Positions 1-9,946 of a DNA stretch of 64,000 nt are shown in pieces. The position numbers and the translations under genes were made by a program. This DNA is from Nelumbo lutea. Taxonomy: Eukaryota; Streptophyta; Magnoliopsida; Proteales; Nelumbonaceae. The notes under the pieces were generated by a model. The model was not told where the DNA came from. It saw nothing but the letters and a program-made list of their open reading frames with translations, and did not search any database. The stretch lies in the NCBI GenBank assembly GCA_022828595.1, contig JAKGHH010000006.1, positions 17,790,499 through 17,854,498 on the forward strand, read 5' to 3'. The stretch's first letter is position 1, and each line of letters opens with the position of its first letter.

Positions 1-9
1 AGTGGGAGT

Positions 10-1493
10 TATTAGACAGTGTATGCCCTTATCTCCAATCAAATTGATGTACATTTTGACATTTATTGTAAATGAATAAAGTAAATAATTGATTCATGTT
101 ATCTATGGTGTGTTTTTGTGTAATACCCTTAAACTAGGCACTTATGAGACTTGTGTTAGTTTAGAATCTTTACAATTGTTGAATAGACCTAGGGAAGTTT
201 ATCCTACCAAGGTTGACACTAATGTGCTGCCAAGTCAGTTGGGGTGACTTGTCTTAGCTGCTAGGGTGAGACATGAAGCACATGTAATGTGGGTTTGCTT
301 AAAACCCTAAACTGGACCATTTTTTAGTTATGCCCTAGACCTTGGAGACAAATGAGAAAAACTGGAAAGTTACACCTAATCCTAGACTCGATTATGGTAC
401 TGCACTAGGTGTTGGGTTGGGTTGTCTTTGATATGCCAATCAGTGAGATCCTTAGCGGAGGTCAAAACCTGGGTATGTTGGGGCAGTCTAAGAATTCACC
501 TGAGTGGGTGATCATAGTGACAAAATCAGCCCCTTTGTCAGACAAAGTGAATGATTGGGGAATGCACTCTCTCTGATGGAAACCTAAACTGCCGGTAGTT
601 GATTTCAAACTTATTGAGATTTATTTTGCAAATTATATATATATATATATATTATGGTTTCATAAAATATTTGCAAAATGTTTTAATTCCCAGGATCCAT
701 GTGAGCAAAGAATGCAATGTTGTACCTTGCAACTGAGGGAGAGGTCCTCTCTTGTCGGGCAGTGTTTGATCATTATGGGTTGAAAGGTTAAGTGTAAAAC
801 CATTTAGGGTTTTTACCTGATGGGATAATCTCACATAAGTCCATAGTCTTTGGGCCTTTATAAGGTGGCTGGACCTAGGGACCATTTAGTGTAAATGTTG
901 GGCCTGTTAAGAGTCCATACTGATAGGCTTAGGGGTTCACTATCTTCAACAGTGAATTTGATAAAAGAACCCTCTCCTAATATGATTAGGAAGCCGATTC
1001 AAGAAGGATTATAAATAGAGGGAGAAATCCTTATGTTATACACTTTTTGCAAATCTAGATCTCCTCTCTGTTCTTACTGCCCTGCCCATTTCAATCTCCA
1101 CATTCTTGGAGTGATCAAGAAAGGTTCTTAATTCTGATTCTTACTAGAAGAATCAGATCTGAAGTTGTGCTCACATCCCCTGCGTGATCTTTGCTGAAGG
1201 GTTGAAATTCTTGCTGAAGAATTGCTTTGCTGATCTTGCCTCATCCTAAGCTATGTCATCCTCAGTGGAGGTGGGATTTTGTGACCTCTTTGGGCATGAA
1301 CACCTACGTTGGGAGCTACTTGTTTGGATTCCGTATCAGGTATAACCCTCCCTTAATCTAGGTTTCAGATTTGGTCCGGTTGTTTTAAGAACAAACCTTG
1401 AAATATGTAGTTTTACTAAATCAGGGAATAGGATTCCTGAAAGGGAGAAAGAAATTTTTTGAAATTTTGCCCAGCCACCCTGCATGGTCCTCA
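10..1493 (+). mobile_element. Ty1/copia 3' LTR (same family as the LTRs at 45042 and 50471)
   Basis: The sequence aligns end to end with the copia LTR at 45042-46994: the opening TATTAGACAG corresponds to TGTTAGACAG, and shared landmarks include the GGGGCAGTCT stretch, the TATA-rich tract near 640-652 and the GGTATAA tract near 1338. Bases 1-9 (AGTGGGAGT) look like a polypurine tract, so this is the 3' LTR of an element whose body lies left of the window. It ends in CA at about 1493, after which the antisense ORF of a Tat element resumes. The copy is clearly older than the 45042/50471 pair, with many indels. The end point is uncertain by about 10 bases. Confidence 0.8.
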
Positions 1494-1970
1494 CTGGGAC
1501 CCTAATCTTAAAATTCTTGGGGATGTAATACTTCTTAGCAAGAGCCTTCACCTGCTCCATACTAAGAACATTGTATAGTTCAGAGCACTGAAGATGCTCC
1601 ATTGTCACCCCTCAGGCTGCATACTCGGCCACCATCCTTGGACTGAGCTCAAGAACGTCCTTGCCCTCAAACACCTCAGGTGACCCTAGGTCTCCCTCGG
1701 CTTCCCTCACCCTTGTAGACCCAACGCTTTTACGAGGAGAGTCATCTCCCTCGGCTTCCCTCAACCTACAGAGGTTGTCCTCTCCCTCAGCACTTCGATC
1801 TCGGGCCTTGGAGCAGGGCCCTCGGACTTGCTAGAGTAGCTCTCGCTACTGGTAGCCGAGGAGGTGTCATGGGACAATCTCGCTCCCAAGGATTCCAGGA
1901 GGTGATAGCACTCAGGACTAGAGTCTGAGTAAGACATCACGTAGGTGAAGTTCTTTACCTCAAAAGACAA
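1494..1970 (-). pseudogene. Fragment of the antisense ORF of a Ty3/gypsy Tat-type element
   Basis: On the minus strand the frame begins near 1937 with MSYSDSSPECYHLL, closely matching MSFSDSAPECYELL at 25929, then a Ser/Glu-rich stretch, and later VKALAKKYYIPKNFKIRV, matching VKALARRFYIP at about 26300. These are the start and first conserved block of the family known as 'putative gypsy type transposon' (PF04195). Several stops and frame changes break it, and the copia LTR at 10-1493 was inserted into the block. The remaining downstream part lies outside the window. No cellular function can be given. Confidence 0.65.
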
Positions 1971-2832
1971 AGTTTGGAAAACTTTAAGGGAAGCAGAAAG
2001 GAAGGCTGAGGTCTCTGAAGGCTAAAGCTTTGGAAGGCAAATGGTGAAGTCAAGCTCAAGTAAGTACCCTATTTAAAGAATAATGGATGGCCCAGATCGC
2101 CTCCAATCTAGCGGCCACCGAGCGACCACCTTAACGACCCAATTTGGTGATCAACACATGTCGCTTGCCTTAGGAAGATGAAATGACACCGAGTGAGTCA
2201 ACCCTTCTACTCACTGAGTCAAAAGGTTTACCCAACAATCCTAAATCAGAAATAGCATGACCCAGCCAACCTGACACTCGTCTCATGTACAGATATGATG
2301 TGACGATTCACCTCATGCACGTTTATGACCCAAAGCCCATCTTGGGCATGGTCCTAACCCGCTACTATGGAACCCATAGCACACACGGTCTACCCTTGGT
2401 GCTGAGACCCGTCTTCCATACGGCCCTCAGCCTACCAATAACAACATCCATCCCCAGCATGGCTATGACGTACCATCCATGGTACATACGATAGTCTCTG
2501 GCCAAGGCTAATGGCTTGCACAAACCCACCGTAATACCAGTAAAGCACATGACTTGGGGACACATATGTCTCGTATCTATATACAACATGGTACCGAGCT
2601 CCCTAAGATGAAGTCGACGCCTTCACACGACCATTCCCCTTTACCACTACTAAGAGGCGGAATCAAAGCCTAAGCCAATGCCATCGTGCTCAAAGACAAG
2701 ATACCTCCTCGTTCAGCTGATGCCGAAGTCAAGGCCTTCGTCAAATAAAGCAAATCAACGCCTCTTAGCAAGGACAACACTCTCTCTTCAACCGAAGCCA
2801 AGGTCCTCATCTAAGACCTCCACCACGGCCTC
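1971..2832. mobile_element. Non-coding 3' region of the Tat element
   Basis: This stretch lies between the start of the antisense ORF and the polypurine tract of the same element. The two short open frames near 2285-2589 have no recognisable family and face each other, so I do not call them genes. Confidence 0.5.
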
Positions 2833-2848
2833 AAGAGTGGGGGGCAAA
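2833..2848 (+). other. Polypurine tract of Tat element
   Basis: AAGAGTGGGGGGCAAA directly precedes TGATGTAGG, the start of the 3' LTR. The same G-rich tract followed by TGATG is found, reversed, at 11908 and 25105 and, direct, at 60957, which fixes the orientation of all four elements. Confidence 0.7.
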
Positions 2849-3280
2849 TGATGTAGGCGCATATACTAGGCCCATTGGCATGACAATACTTGGCAACATC
2901 AAATGGCGACGCGCAGCCTAGGGTAGATGGGATCCTAGTCATCCGCTTATAACTAACTCCAGGTACGTTCAAGTATAAATAAGTGGCATCATTCCATAGG
3001 TTAGTTATCTTGGCATTTACTACTCTTAGTTCTCTAGCTTCCTAGTGACCTTATTTGAGCTACCCTACTCAGGCCTCATCTGCCCTCCTCGTTACACACT
3101 TGCTAACTTGACCATTAGAGTCACCGCCCCTTGGATAACACCTGGGGCCTTTGATGTGGTTCTTCCTCCACAGGTCAGACTTACAGGCCCTCAGCTCTAG
3201 GAGCCCTCGAACTCTTCAGCCAGCCCTCGTCGTGGAAGTGAATTGACATTGTTGCCCTCGGCCCATTCCAGGTAGCAATA
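2849..3280 (+). mobile_element. 3' LTR of Tat-type Ty3/gypsy element
   Basis: It starts TGATGTAGGCGC, as does the reverse-oriented LTR at 24458-25104. A TATA-like box (AAGTATAAATAAG) lies near 2970. The right end is placed where the sequence rejoins the repeat block seen at 17735 and 63247 (ATCCCATCCTATGATC), so it is approximate. The matching 5' LTR is outside the window. Confidence 0.65.
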
Positions 3281-3840
3281 GTTTCAAAAATGTATTGCTA
3301 TCCCATCCTATGATCGAAAGAAATGCCTATCAATAAATGAATTCAAAAAAAGTTATGAATTCAATTTAAGTATGTTAATTAGTGGGGACTCGTCAACATG
3401 TAAGAGTATACAATTGTTTTATATAATAATTAATAATCATTTATATTTTATATACTAATTTTAATAATTTTTTTACAATACAAAAATAACAATAATTAAT
3501 ATTAGATAAGATTGTTTATCAAACTTAGTGATAGCAATTTTCCCCATTTTCTCGATCCCCATGGAGATCTGCCCCGAATGGGGCAAGGATGGGGATGATT
3601 TTCCCCCCATAGGGATAGAGATGGGGAAACTTTCATCCCCATTGGCGAGGATGGTGTGGGGACAAGGAGAGTACTCCCTCGTGTGGACCCCAATCCCAAC
3701 TAATATATATGTATATATACACATATTTCTATATGTTAATATTTTAAAAAATACAGTTGAATTCTTTGAATCTTTTCTAAAAGGATTGTAAATCTTTACT
3801 ATTTTATTTTTATTTTTTAAATATAATAAAAAAAACATAA
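3281..3840. repeat. Repeat block with a truncated GGGATGGGGA-type element
   Basis: The block matches 17735-18457 and 63247-63945. From about 3530 it contains alternating CCCC/GGGG-rich text (GATCCCCATGGAGATCTG, GGGATGGGGA) of the same short element that is complete at 6178-6629. The right half of the element is missing here. Open frames across it arise from low-complexity sequence. Confidence 0.6.
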
Positions 3841-5029
3841 TGGTTGATTAATCTTCAATATTTATTCAAAATTTACAGCAAAAATATACAATAAATTAAA
3901 TTTAAAAAGCTAAATAACCGTAATTTAACAAAACTTCAATAAATTTTGAAAATTTTCTATTAAATAATAAAATAAAAATAGATTTATACACAATTATTGA
4001 AAATATATTTATCACAAAAACAATAAATAAATACTAAAGTACAATAAATATTAATTTTAGTATAGATAAAAATATAATAAATAAAGACTAAGTTTTTAAA
4101 ATTATTATTAATAAACAATTATATTTTTGAATGTTGTTTTTAGAATTATTAATTAGTATGAATGAAATTAGATATTTACAATATTATTTATTTATTGAAA
4201 TAATATCATTATTTAAATTTTAAAATATTAATTACTTGTTGAATTTAATAATCCATAAAACTATAGTACTATTAATACATAATTTTGTTATTTTAATGAT
4301 TTAAAATCCAATTATGTTAAATATTTTGTTATTTAAATATTTAGTTATTTAACTAAATATTTAAAATCTTAATCCATTAATTATAATTGAATGTTATTTA
4401 GTAACTATATAAACTATATTATTAATTGATTTAAAATATTAACTTTAGTATTTTATTATTTAAGATATTTAGTTATTGAAATATTTAGATAACATTTCAT
4501 TTTTATTGTTTGAATAACATTTAGATTGAATAATCCTAAAAATCATAATGTATATTGTATGTACATAATTTCGTAATGAATTTTGTAAAAATATATAATT
4601 ATTTTTTGTCCTTTTAATAAATATTTTAAAATTATTATATAATTTTGTTAGAATATTAAAACAATTCTTAAATTTTTTAATTCAAACGTTTTTTAGATAG
4701 ATGTAGATTAAAAGTGGGGGAGAACATAAATAAGAATTAGAGATAATTTAGGTGAGAAACTTTCTACAAAATTAGAGATAACTTAGGATAAAGTTGTGGA
4801 TAGTGGAGGAGGTTGTTTAGGAGAAATTTTAGGATATTAGATTATTTAGGTTATTGGAACATTTGGGAGAGAGAGAGAGAGAGAGAGAGAGATTTTAAGA
4901 AGATAATATATATATATATATATATATTTCTTAACAGGGCTCTAATAGGAAAGTCTCAAAAAGAGTATGCCAATTGTCAACTAAAAACTCTTTTTGTGGA
5001 GTATTAATGAAGGTAATAAATGTGTTTTA
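3841..5029. other. AT-rich repeat DNA, no gene seen
   Basis: Bases 3880-4290 match 18885-19280, a copy of the same block. The rest is A/T-rich without a supported open frame. Two microsatellites lie near its right end: (GA)n at 4867-4892 and (AT)n at 4906-4927. Confidence 0.6.
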
Positions 5030-5799
5030 GGGAAATTGTCTAAAACAAATCCATGAGTTTTTATCATTCCTCTTAAACTCACCACAACTTTTCAAAATGT
5101 CTAAAACTCACCATGTCACTAACTTGACGTTAATCAGACTAACAGGCGCTAATGTATTACTATTTTAACCTTCATAGAAAAATATAAAATATATACAAAA
5201 TAAATTAACCGGTGTTTATTTATTACCATTTTAATATTTAGACAAGAAAAAAAGGAAAAAAGTTCAAAAAAAATGTTTTCAAATATAAAATACATAAAAA
5301 TTAGAAATTACAAAAAAATATAAAAATTATAGAAATTGAAAATAAAATAAAAATTATTTAATTTATAGAAACTATAGAAATTGAAAAACAAAATCATAAA
5401 AATGCCAAATATTATAGAAAAACACAGAAATTGTAAATAAATAACAAAAATACAGGAAATTTTATAGAATGTTGAAAATAAAAAAATGAAAAAAAAATGA
5501 AATTATAAAAATCATTTGAAATTATAACAAAACATTAAAAAATGCAAAATAACAAGAAAAATGAAATCTGAAAAAGACCATTTTTCCTCTAAATCACCAT
5601 TCAAGGGTAATTTGGTCATGAAAATTGTTATTTATGCTGACATAGACACCTCTGTTAAGAAGCATGAACATTGCGCTAACGGAACATGAGTCTTGGAAAA
5701 TAAAAAGTTACTGACATGGTGAGTTTTAGACATTTTGAAATGTTGTGGTGAGTTTAAGAGAAATGTTGAAAACTCATGGTGAGTTTTAGACAATTTCCC
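5030..5799. mobile_element. Foldback MITE, PIF/Harbinger-like
   Basis: Long imperfect terminal inverted repeats start GGGAAATTGTCTAAAAC and end GTTTTAGACAATTTCCC; the complementarity runs on for roughly 100 bases on each side (AACTCACCA tracts mirrored by TGGTGAGTT tracts). TTA is present directly on both sides (5027-5029 and 5800-5802), the 3-bp target duplication typical of PIF/Harbinger elements. The middle is A-rich and non-coding. Confidence 0.75.
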
Positions 5800-6177
5800 T
5801 TAATTTTAAATTGGGATATCAAATGTGAACCACTCACTCAGTTCAGTTCATTTGAGCTTTAACTCAACTATGAGCTACAAAATCCAATTGAGATTGTCAT
5901 TGAATATAATGAAGTATCCATTGTGAGATTTACTCCCTGTACAAATTTGATTCACATAATCTACATGGGAGTACAAGTGGATGCTTTTTGAGAAGTAGAG
6001 ACATTGTTGATAAGACCTATATGCACTTCTCCTTTCATCTTGAATAAATGCCTTCTTTGTGTTCAAAGGAAGTTCTCATTTGACTCTACCCTACACATAT
6101 AATTGTGGTTGAAAAAAATATTTTGAGCTGGCCTATTTTGTAGATCTTACATCTGTCCTCGCATTAACCACTAAACA
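5800..6177. repeat. Repeat block, non-coding
   Basis: Bases from about 5975 to 6170 match 35760-35925. I see no gene in it. Confidence 0.55.
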
Positions 6178-6629
6178 TAGGGATGGCAATTTTCCCCAAT
6201 TCCCTGATCCCCATGGGGATCAGGGATCTGCCCCGAATGGTGTGGGGATGGGGATGATTTTCCCCCGCGGGGACAGGGATGGGGAAATTTTCATCCCCAT
6301 TAACGGGAATGGGGCGAGAACTCCCCGCCTTGTGGGGACCCTGATTTCTGCCCAGTGGGATCCCTACAAATATATATGTATATATGTATGCATATGTTAT
6401 ATATGTATATATGTACACATACATCTATATATTAATATTTTTAAAAATATGGTTGAATATGTTTAAATCTTCTCTAATAGGATTGTAAATTTTAATATTT
6501 GAATTTTATTTTTTAAATAAAACAAAAAGCAAAAACAAAATGGTTAAATCCCTGCGAGGATGGGGATCCCCGTCGGGATGGGGATGGGGAGAGGCTCCAC
6601 ATCCCTGCCCTGCCTCGTTGCCATTCCTA
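6178..6629. mobile_element. Short non-autonomous DNA element with TAGGGATGGCAA ends
   Basis: The ends TAGGGATGGCAA and TTGCCATTCCTA are inverted copies with one mismatch. The interior is a mirror of CCCC- and GGGG-rich tracts near each end with an AT-rich centre. Flanking octamers are only partly alike (ACTAAACA and ACTCAACT), so a hAT-type origin (8-bp duplication, TAGGG ends) is likely but not proven. Relatives lie at about 3530, 18030 and 63495. Confidence 0.65.
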
Positions 6630-7472
6630 ACTCAACTAATTAATTAATATGCAGTGTATATTACATTCCTCCAAGGCATAGCTCAACATCATGACATGAA
6701 GGACATTGTTGTACATTGAAGCCATACAATAATAGGGTCTATGTGAGAGTGCTACGAATAAATAGCATGTGAAGTTGATTCAACCTTAACCTACAATCAA
6801 GGGGGTTTCTATAATGTGGATGAAATATTGGTGGGTGTGCATTGATCTACATAACACCACTGTCTATAGTCGTTTTGATCTATAGATAAAATATATGAAC
6901 TAAAATGATCCACACCCAAAGGGGCATTCTGCAAGTTTGATGTAAACCAATTCACACCAAATGTATTGATTGCATACATCTCACATACAACTAATGAGAT
7001 AATCTATATAGTCAATCATAAATAAAAAATTCGTATATTTTAAACACACAATAAATTGAAAAACAATACAAAATGATAATAAATAAAATAAAAAAACCAA
7101 AAAAAATATTTTTGTCATATATGTCAAATATTAGAGAAAGAGAAAACAAGCTTCTGTCTTGCCTCTTGTTCCTGATCAGCAGTAGAGACTGATAGAGTAG
7201 TGGATTTGTTAGTGGTGGCCTAGTGACATAGAACAGTGAGGAACTAAAATGATAAGAAAATAGAGTTTAGGGCATCATGCAATGCATTGAGTCACTCCAA
7301 CCGAGTTGGGCAACAATGGATGGTCCCCATCAACAAGATAGAAACTAGGAGGAGAAATTAAGTCACGGATATATAGTCCTAGTCCACGAGGTATTGTGGA
7401 CGGGACCATATAGTAGCCTAGTAGGTGTGGCCCGTGGTCTCCAACTGTTATTTTCATCTTGCTTGAAGCTTC
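6630..7472. repeat. Repeat block, non-coding
   Basis: The block matches 36280-37200 and 39955-40497 (shared text such as AGAGTTTAGGGC and CCGTGGTCTCCAACTGTTA). No supported gene. Confidence 0.6.
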
Positions 7473-7475
7473 TTA

Positions 7476-7594
7476 GGCTCATTTGCAAGGAGTACAAATA
7501 CAAATATGTACAGTGCAAATACATAGAAAATAATACAAAATACAATATTTTGCACTCTACAAAATTGCATTTGTACTGCTTCCAAAACTGAGCC
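7476..7594. mobile_element. Tourist-like MITE
   Basis: GGCTCATTTGCAAGGAG at the left is the inverse of CTTCCAAAACTGAGCC at the right, and TTA flanks it on both sides (7473-7475, 7595-7597). The GGCTC(T)GTTTG end and TTA duplication are typical of PIF/Harbinger Tourist elements. Copies lie at 16524-16635 and 40501-40619; half copies are at 24290-24350, 34935-35005 and 37208-37255. Confidence 0.8.
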
Positions 7595-7707
7595 TTAATG
7601 CATCATTTTCTTATAACCATTTTAAAGAAAAGCACCTTTGACTTCTAGAACATATGATGAACAAATTAGCAATAATGCTTTCCCAAAATATACAAATTAT
7701 GGTAGAA

Positions 7708-8474
7708 TGTTATGGACACACCGACCGACAGCGCACTGCGGCGCAGTCATAGGCAGCAGCATGCACAGCAGGCCGCACAGCAGTAGGCACTGCCTGGCAG
7801 AGCCGCAGAGCAGCACGCGCCGCCCGACAGCACGCAACACGCACCGCCCGGCAATGTCGCACAGCAAAACACACCGCCCAACAGTGCGCACGCCCCGCCT
7901 GGCAGCACACAGCATGCACTGCCCAGCAATGCGCAGCATGCACCGCACGACAGCAGCACGCACCGCACAGCAGTAGCACCGCGAGACACGTGCACCGCCC
8001 GATAGCAGCAGTAGGGTGGGGCCCACATGACAACTCATCAGGGTGGGTCCACACTCTACTCACCAACTCGCCGCCAGCTTCACCCTCCCTTATCCCTTAT
8101 CCCTTATCCCTTATCTTATCTTATCCTAAGTAAGAGTTGTGTTACTATTAGGAGTAGGTAATTAGGAGTTTGAGTTTGAGTTGGATTACTGTAGCCTAGC
8201 CGAATCCAACAAGGAATTCCCTTTTGTAATCTCCTATTTAAGGAGCTACGAGTTGAAATAAAGCATTCAGTTTTCCAGTCAAGAAAAGAGTGAGGAGAGT
8301 TTGGGTGGTCTCTTGGACAAATCACCCATTCAGAGAGTTTGGGTGGTCTCTTGGGCAAATCACCCATTCAGTTTTCCACAATAGGTTATGCACGCAAGGG
8401 AAGGCACAAGGGAAAGCAAGAGGTTCTCCCCGTGGACCGACCTGTGACGAGATCCTATGTGCGGGCTCATAACA
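7708..8474 (+). repeat. 5' LTR of the starch synthase-carrying retrotransposon
   Basis: It starts TGTTATGGACACACC and ends GGGCTCATAACA. The first 300 bases are a GC-rich degenerate minisatellite; then come short CCTTATCCCTTATC repeats near 8090-8125, a TATTTAAGG box near 8235, and a tandemly doubled segment of about 45 bases around 8295-8372 (GGTGGTCTCTTGG twice) that is single in the other LTR. Length is 767 bp against 704 bp for the 3' LTR. Confidence 0.92.
7725..8010. repeat. GC-rich degenerate minisatellite inside LTR
   Basis: Short units built from GCAGCACGCACCGCCCGGCA-like text repeat with variation; the counterpart in the 3' LTR spans about 9900-10215. GC content is far above the surrounding DNA. 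Long open frames on both strands here are a by-product of the lack of stop codons in the repeat. Confidence 0.8.
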
Positions 8475-8477
8475 TTC

Positions 8478-8490
8478 TGGTATCAGAGCC
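8478..8490 (+). other. Primer binding site, initiator Met-tRNA
   Basis: TGGTATCAGAGCC lies three bases after the end of the 5' LTR and is the standard plant primer binding site complementary to the 3' end of initiator methionine tRNA. Confidence 0.92.
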
Positions 8491-8506
8491 AAACGTCACG
8501 GGCGAT

Positions 8507-9946
8507 ATGGAGCAGCTATCATCCCAGGTTAGTGAACTGGAGCATAGGCTAGCAGAAACCAGCATGGAGGTTCATGAAGTCAAGAAAGATGTCCGGGAGC
8601 TGCGACGTCGGCTAGAAGCATTCCTCTACAACAAAGAAAGGAGTTCTGAGGGAATCACCAATACAAACAGTCGCCGACCGGACTGGGTAGAGGCATCCAA
8701 CAAACAGCAGATCGCTGCCCCTACAGCCGCAGTTATTTCCAAGGATCAGTGCACAGAGGATGAAACTATAAAGTCTCCTCCTTTGGCCGGGGACAATGTC
8801 ACGAACATTATATTGGTACCTACAGAATGCGCTCCTTGGTTGAAGACAGGTGGGCTTGGCGATGTTGTTGGGACTTTACCGAAGGCTTTGGCTCGGCATG
8901 GACATATAGTTATGGTTGTGGTACCACGGTATGGTAACTGTGTAGAAGCCCAAGAAACAGGAGTGCGCAAGAGATATAAGGTGGATGGGCAAGATAAGGA
9001 GGCTGCTCTTGAGGTTCTCTTCTGTAAGTATATCCAGTACGTTCCTGTGATCCACAACATAGCACACTGGGGTCATGGTCTAGTACGTGATTTTCGTTAT
9101 GTGGATCTTCCACAAAACTACTTCAAACTACATGACCCAGGAGGTGGGGAACACTTCAATGTCCTTGCAACTGACCTGAGAGCAGCAGATCGTGTAGTCA
9201 CTGTAAGCCATGGTTACGCCTGGGAGCTGAAAACTAAAGAAGGTGGCTGGGGTCTGCATCAAATAATAAATGAGTTTGATTGGAAGCTGAAGGACATAGT
9301 GAATGGGATTGATGCAAATGAAGGGAACCCACAGTTAGATGTTTACCTGGCATTGGATGGCTACACCAATTACTCTGCGGAGACTCTTCAGACTGGCAAG
9401 CCTCAATGCAAAGAAGCTCTACAGAGGGAGCTTGGTCTTCCTCTTCGGGAGAATGTTCCTCTGATTGGGTTCATTGGCAGGCTTGACCATCAGAAAGGTG
9501 TTGATCTCATAGCTGAGTCCATTCCTTGGATGGTGAACCAGGATGTGCAACTAGTCATGTTGGGCACTGGGAGACCTAATCGGGAATAGCTTCTCAAACA
9601 TTTTGAGAGTCAACACCATAACAAAGTCAGGGGTTGGGTTGGTTCCTCTATGAAAATGGCCCATCGAATAACTGCTGGTGCAGACATCCTACTCATGCCT
9701 TCTAGATTTGAGCCATGTGGACTGAACCAGCTTTATGCACTGAGCTACGGGGCAGTCCTTGTTGTTCATGCTGTTGGTGGACTGAGAGATAGTGTGCAGC
9801 CGTTTGATCCATTGGCAGAGTTCCAAGCCACGTATCCGGAATTCGAGCTTGAAGACAAGCTCGTGGTCCAGGAGGGGTGTGATGTTATGGACACACCGAC
9901 CGGCAATGCACTGCAGCGCAGTCATAGGCAGCAGGCCGCACAGTAG
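8507..9946 (+). pseudogene. Chimeric gag-starch synthase II-pol reading frame (retrocopy of starch synthase II)
   Basis: Starch synthase II (GT5 family) elongates glucan chains from ADP-glucose in plastids. The ATG at 8507 gives a coiled-coil start ([15 protein letters not shown]) resembling plant Ty3/gypsy Gag. From about residue 100 the protein is starch synthase [27 protein letters not shown] (the KTGGL nucleotide-binding motif near 8843), [46 protein letters not shown], and after a stop, [20 protein letters not shown] and [15 protein letters not shown]. About 70-80 residues normally lying between the VDGQD and VIHNIAH motifs are missing, so the enzyme would be dead. A TAG at 9587-9589 interrupts an otherwise single frame (codon probably GAG originally). 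After about 9822 the frame passes into [17 protein letters not shown], resembling the C-terminus of plant gypsy polyproteins (my recollection, unsearched), and ends in the 3' LTR. The absence of introns implies capture through mRNA. Confidence 0.9.
9870..9882 (+). other. Polypurine tract
   Basis: AGGAGGGGTGTGA lies directly before the 3' LTR start TGTTATGG and overlaps the end of the pol-like tail. Confidence 0.75.

Noticed and set aside
3502..3838. Overlapping frames in the GGGATGGGGA element
   Set aside because: Repeated CCCC/GGGG tracts give frames on both strands; the equivalents at 6164 and 63437 are not conserved as protein.
7697..8066. Overlapping Cys/Ala/Arg-rich frames of 93-118 codons on both strands
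   Set aside because: They lie in the GC-rich minisatellite of the LTR and open in several frames at once because the repeat lacks stops; the same happens in the other LTR at 9689-10276.
8339..8506. Upstream extension of the starch synthase chimera into the LTR
   Set aside because: The frame is open from 8339, but this part is LTR and primer site sequence; the ATG at 8507, after the primer site, is the sensible start.
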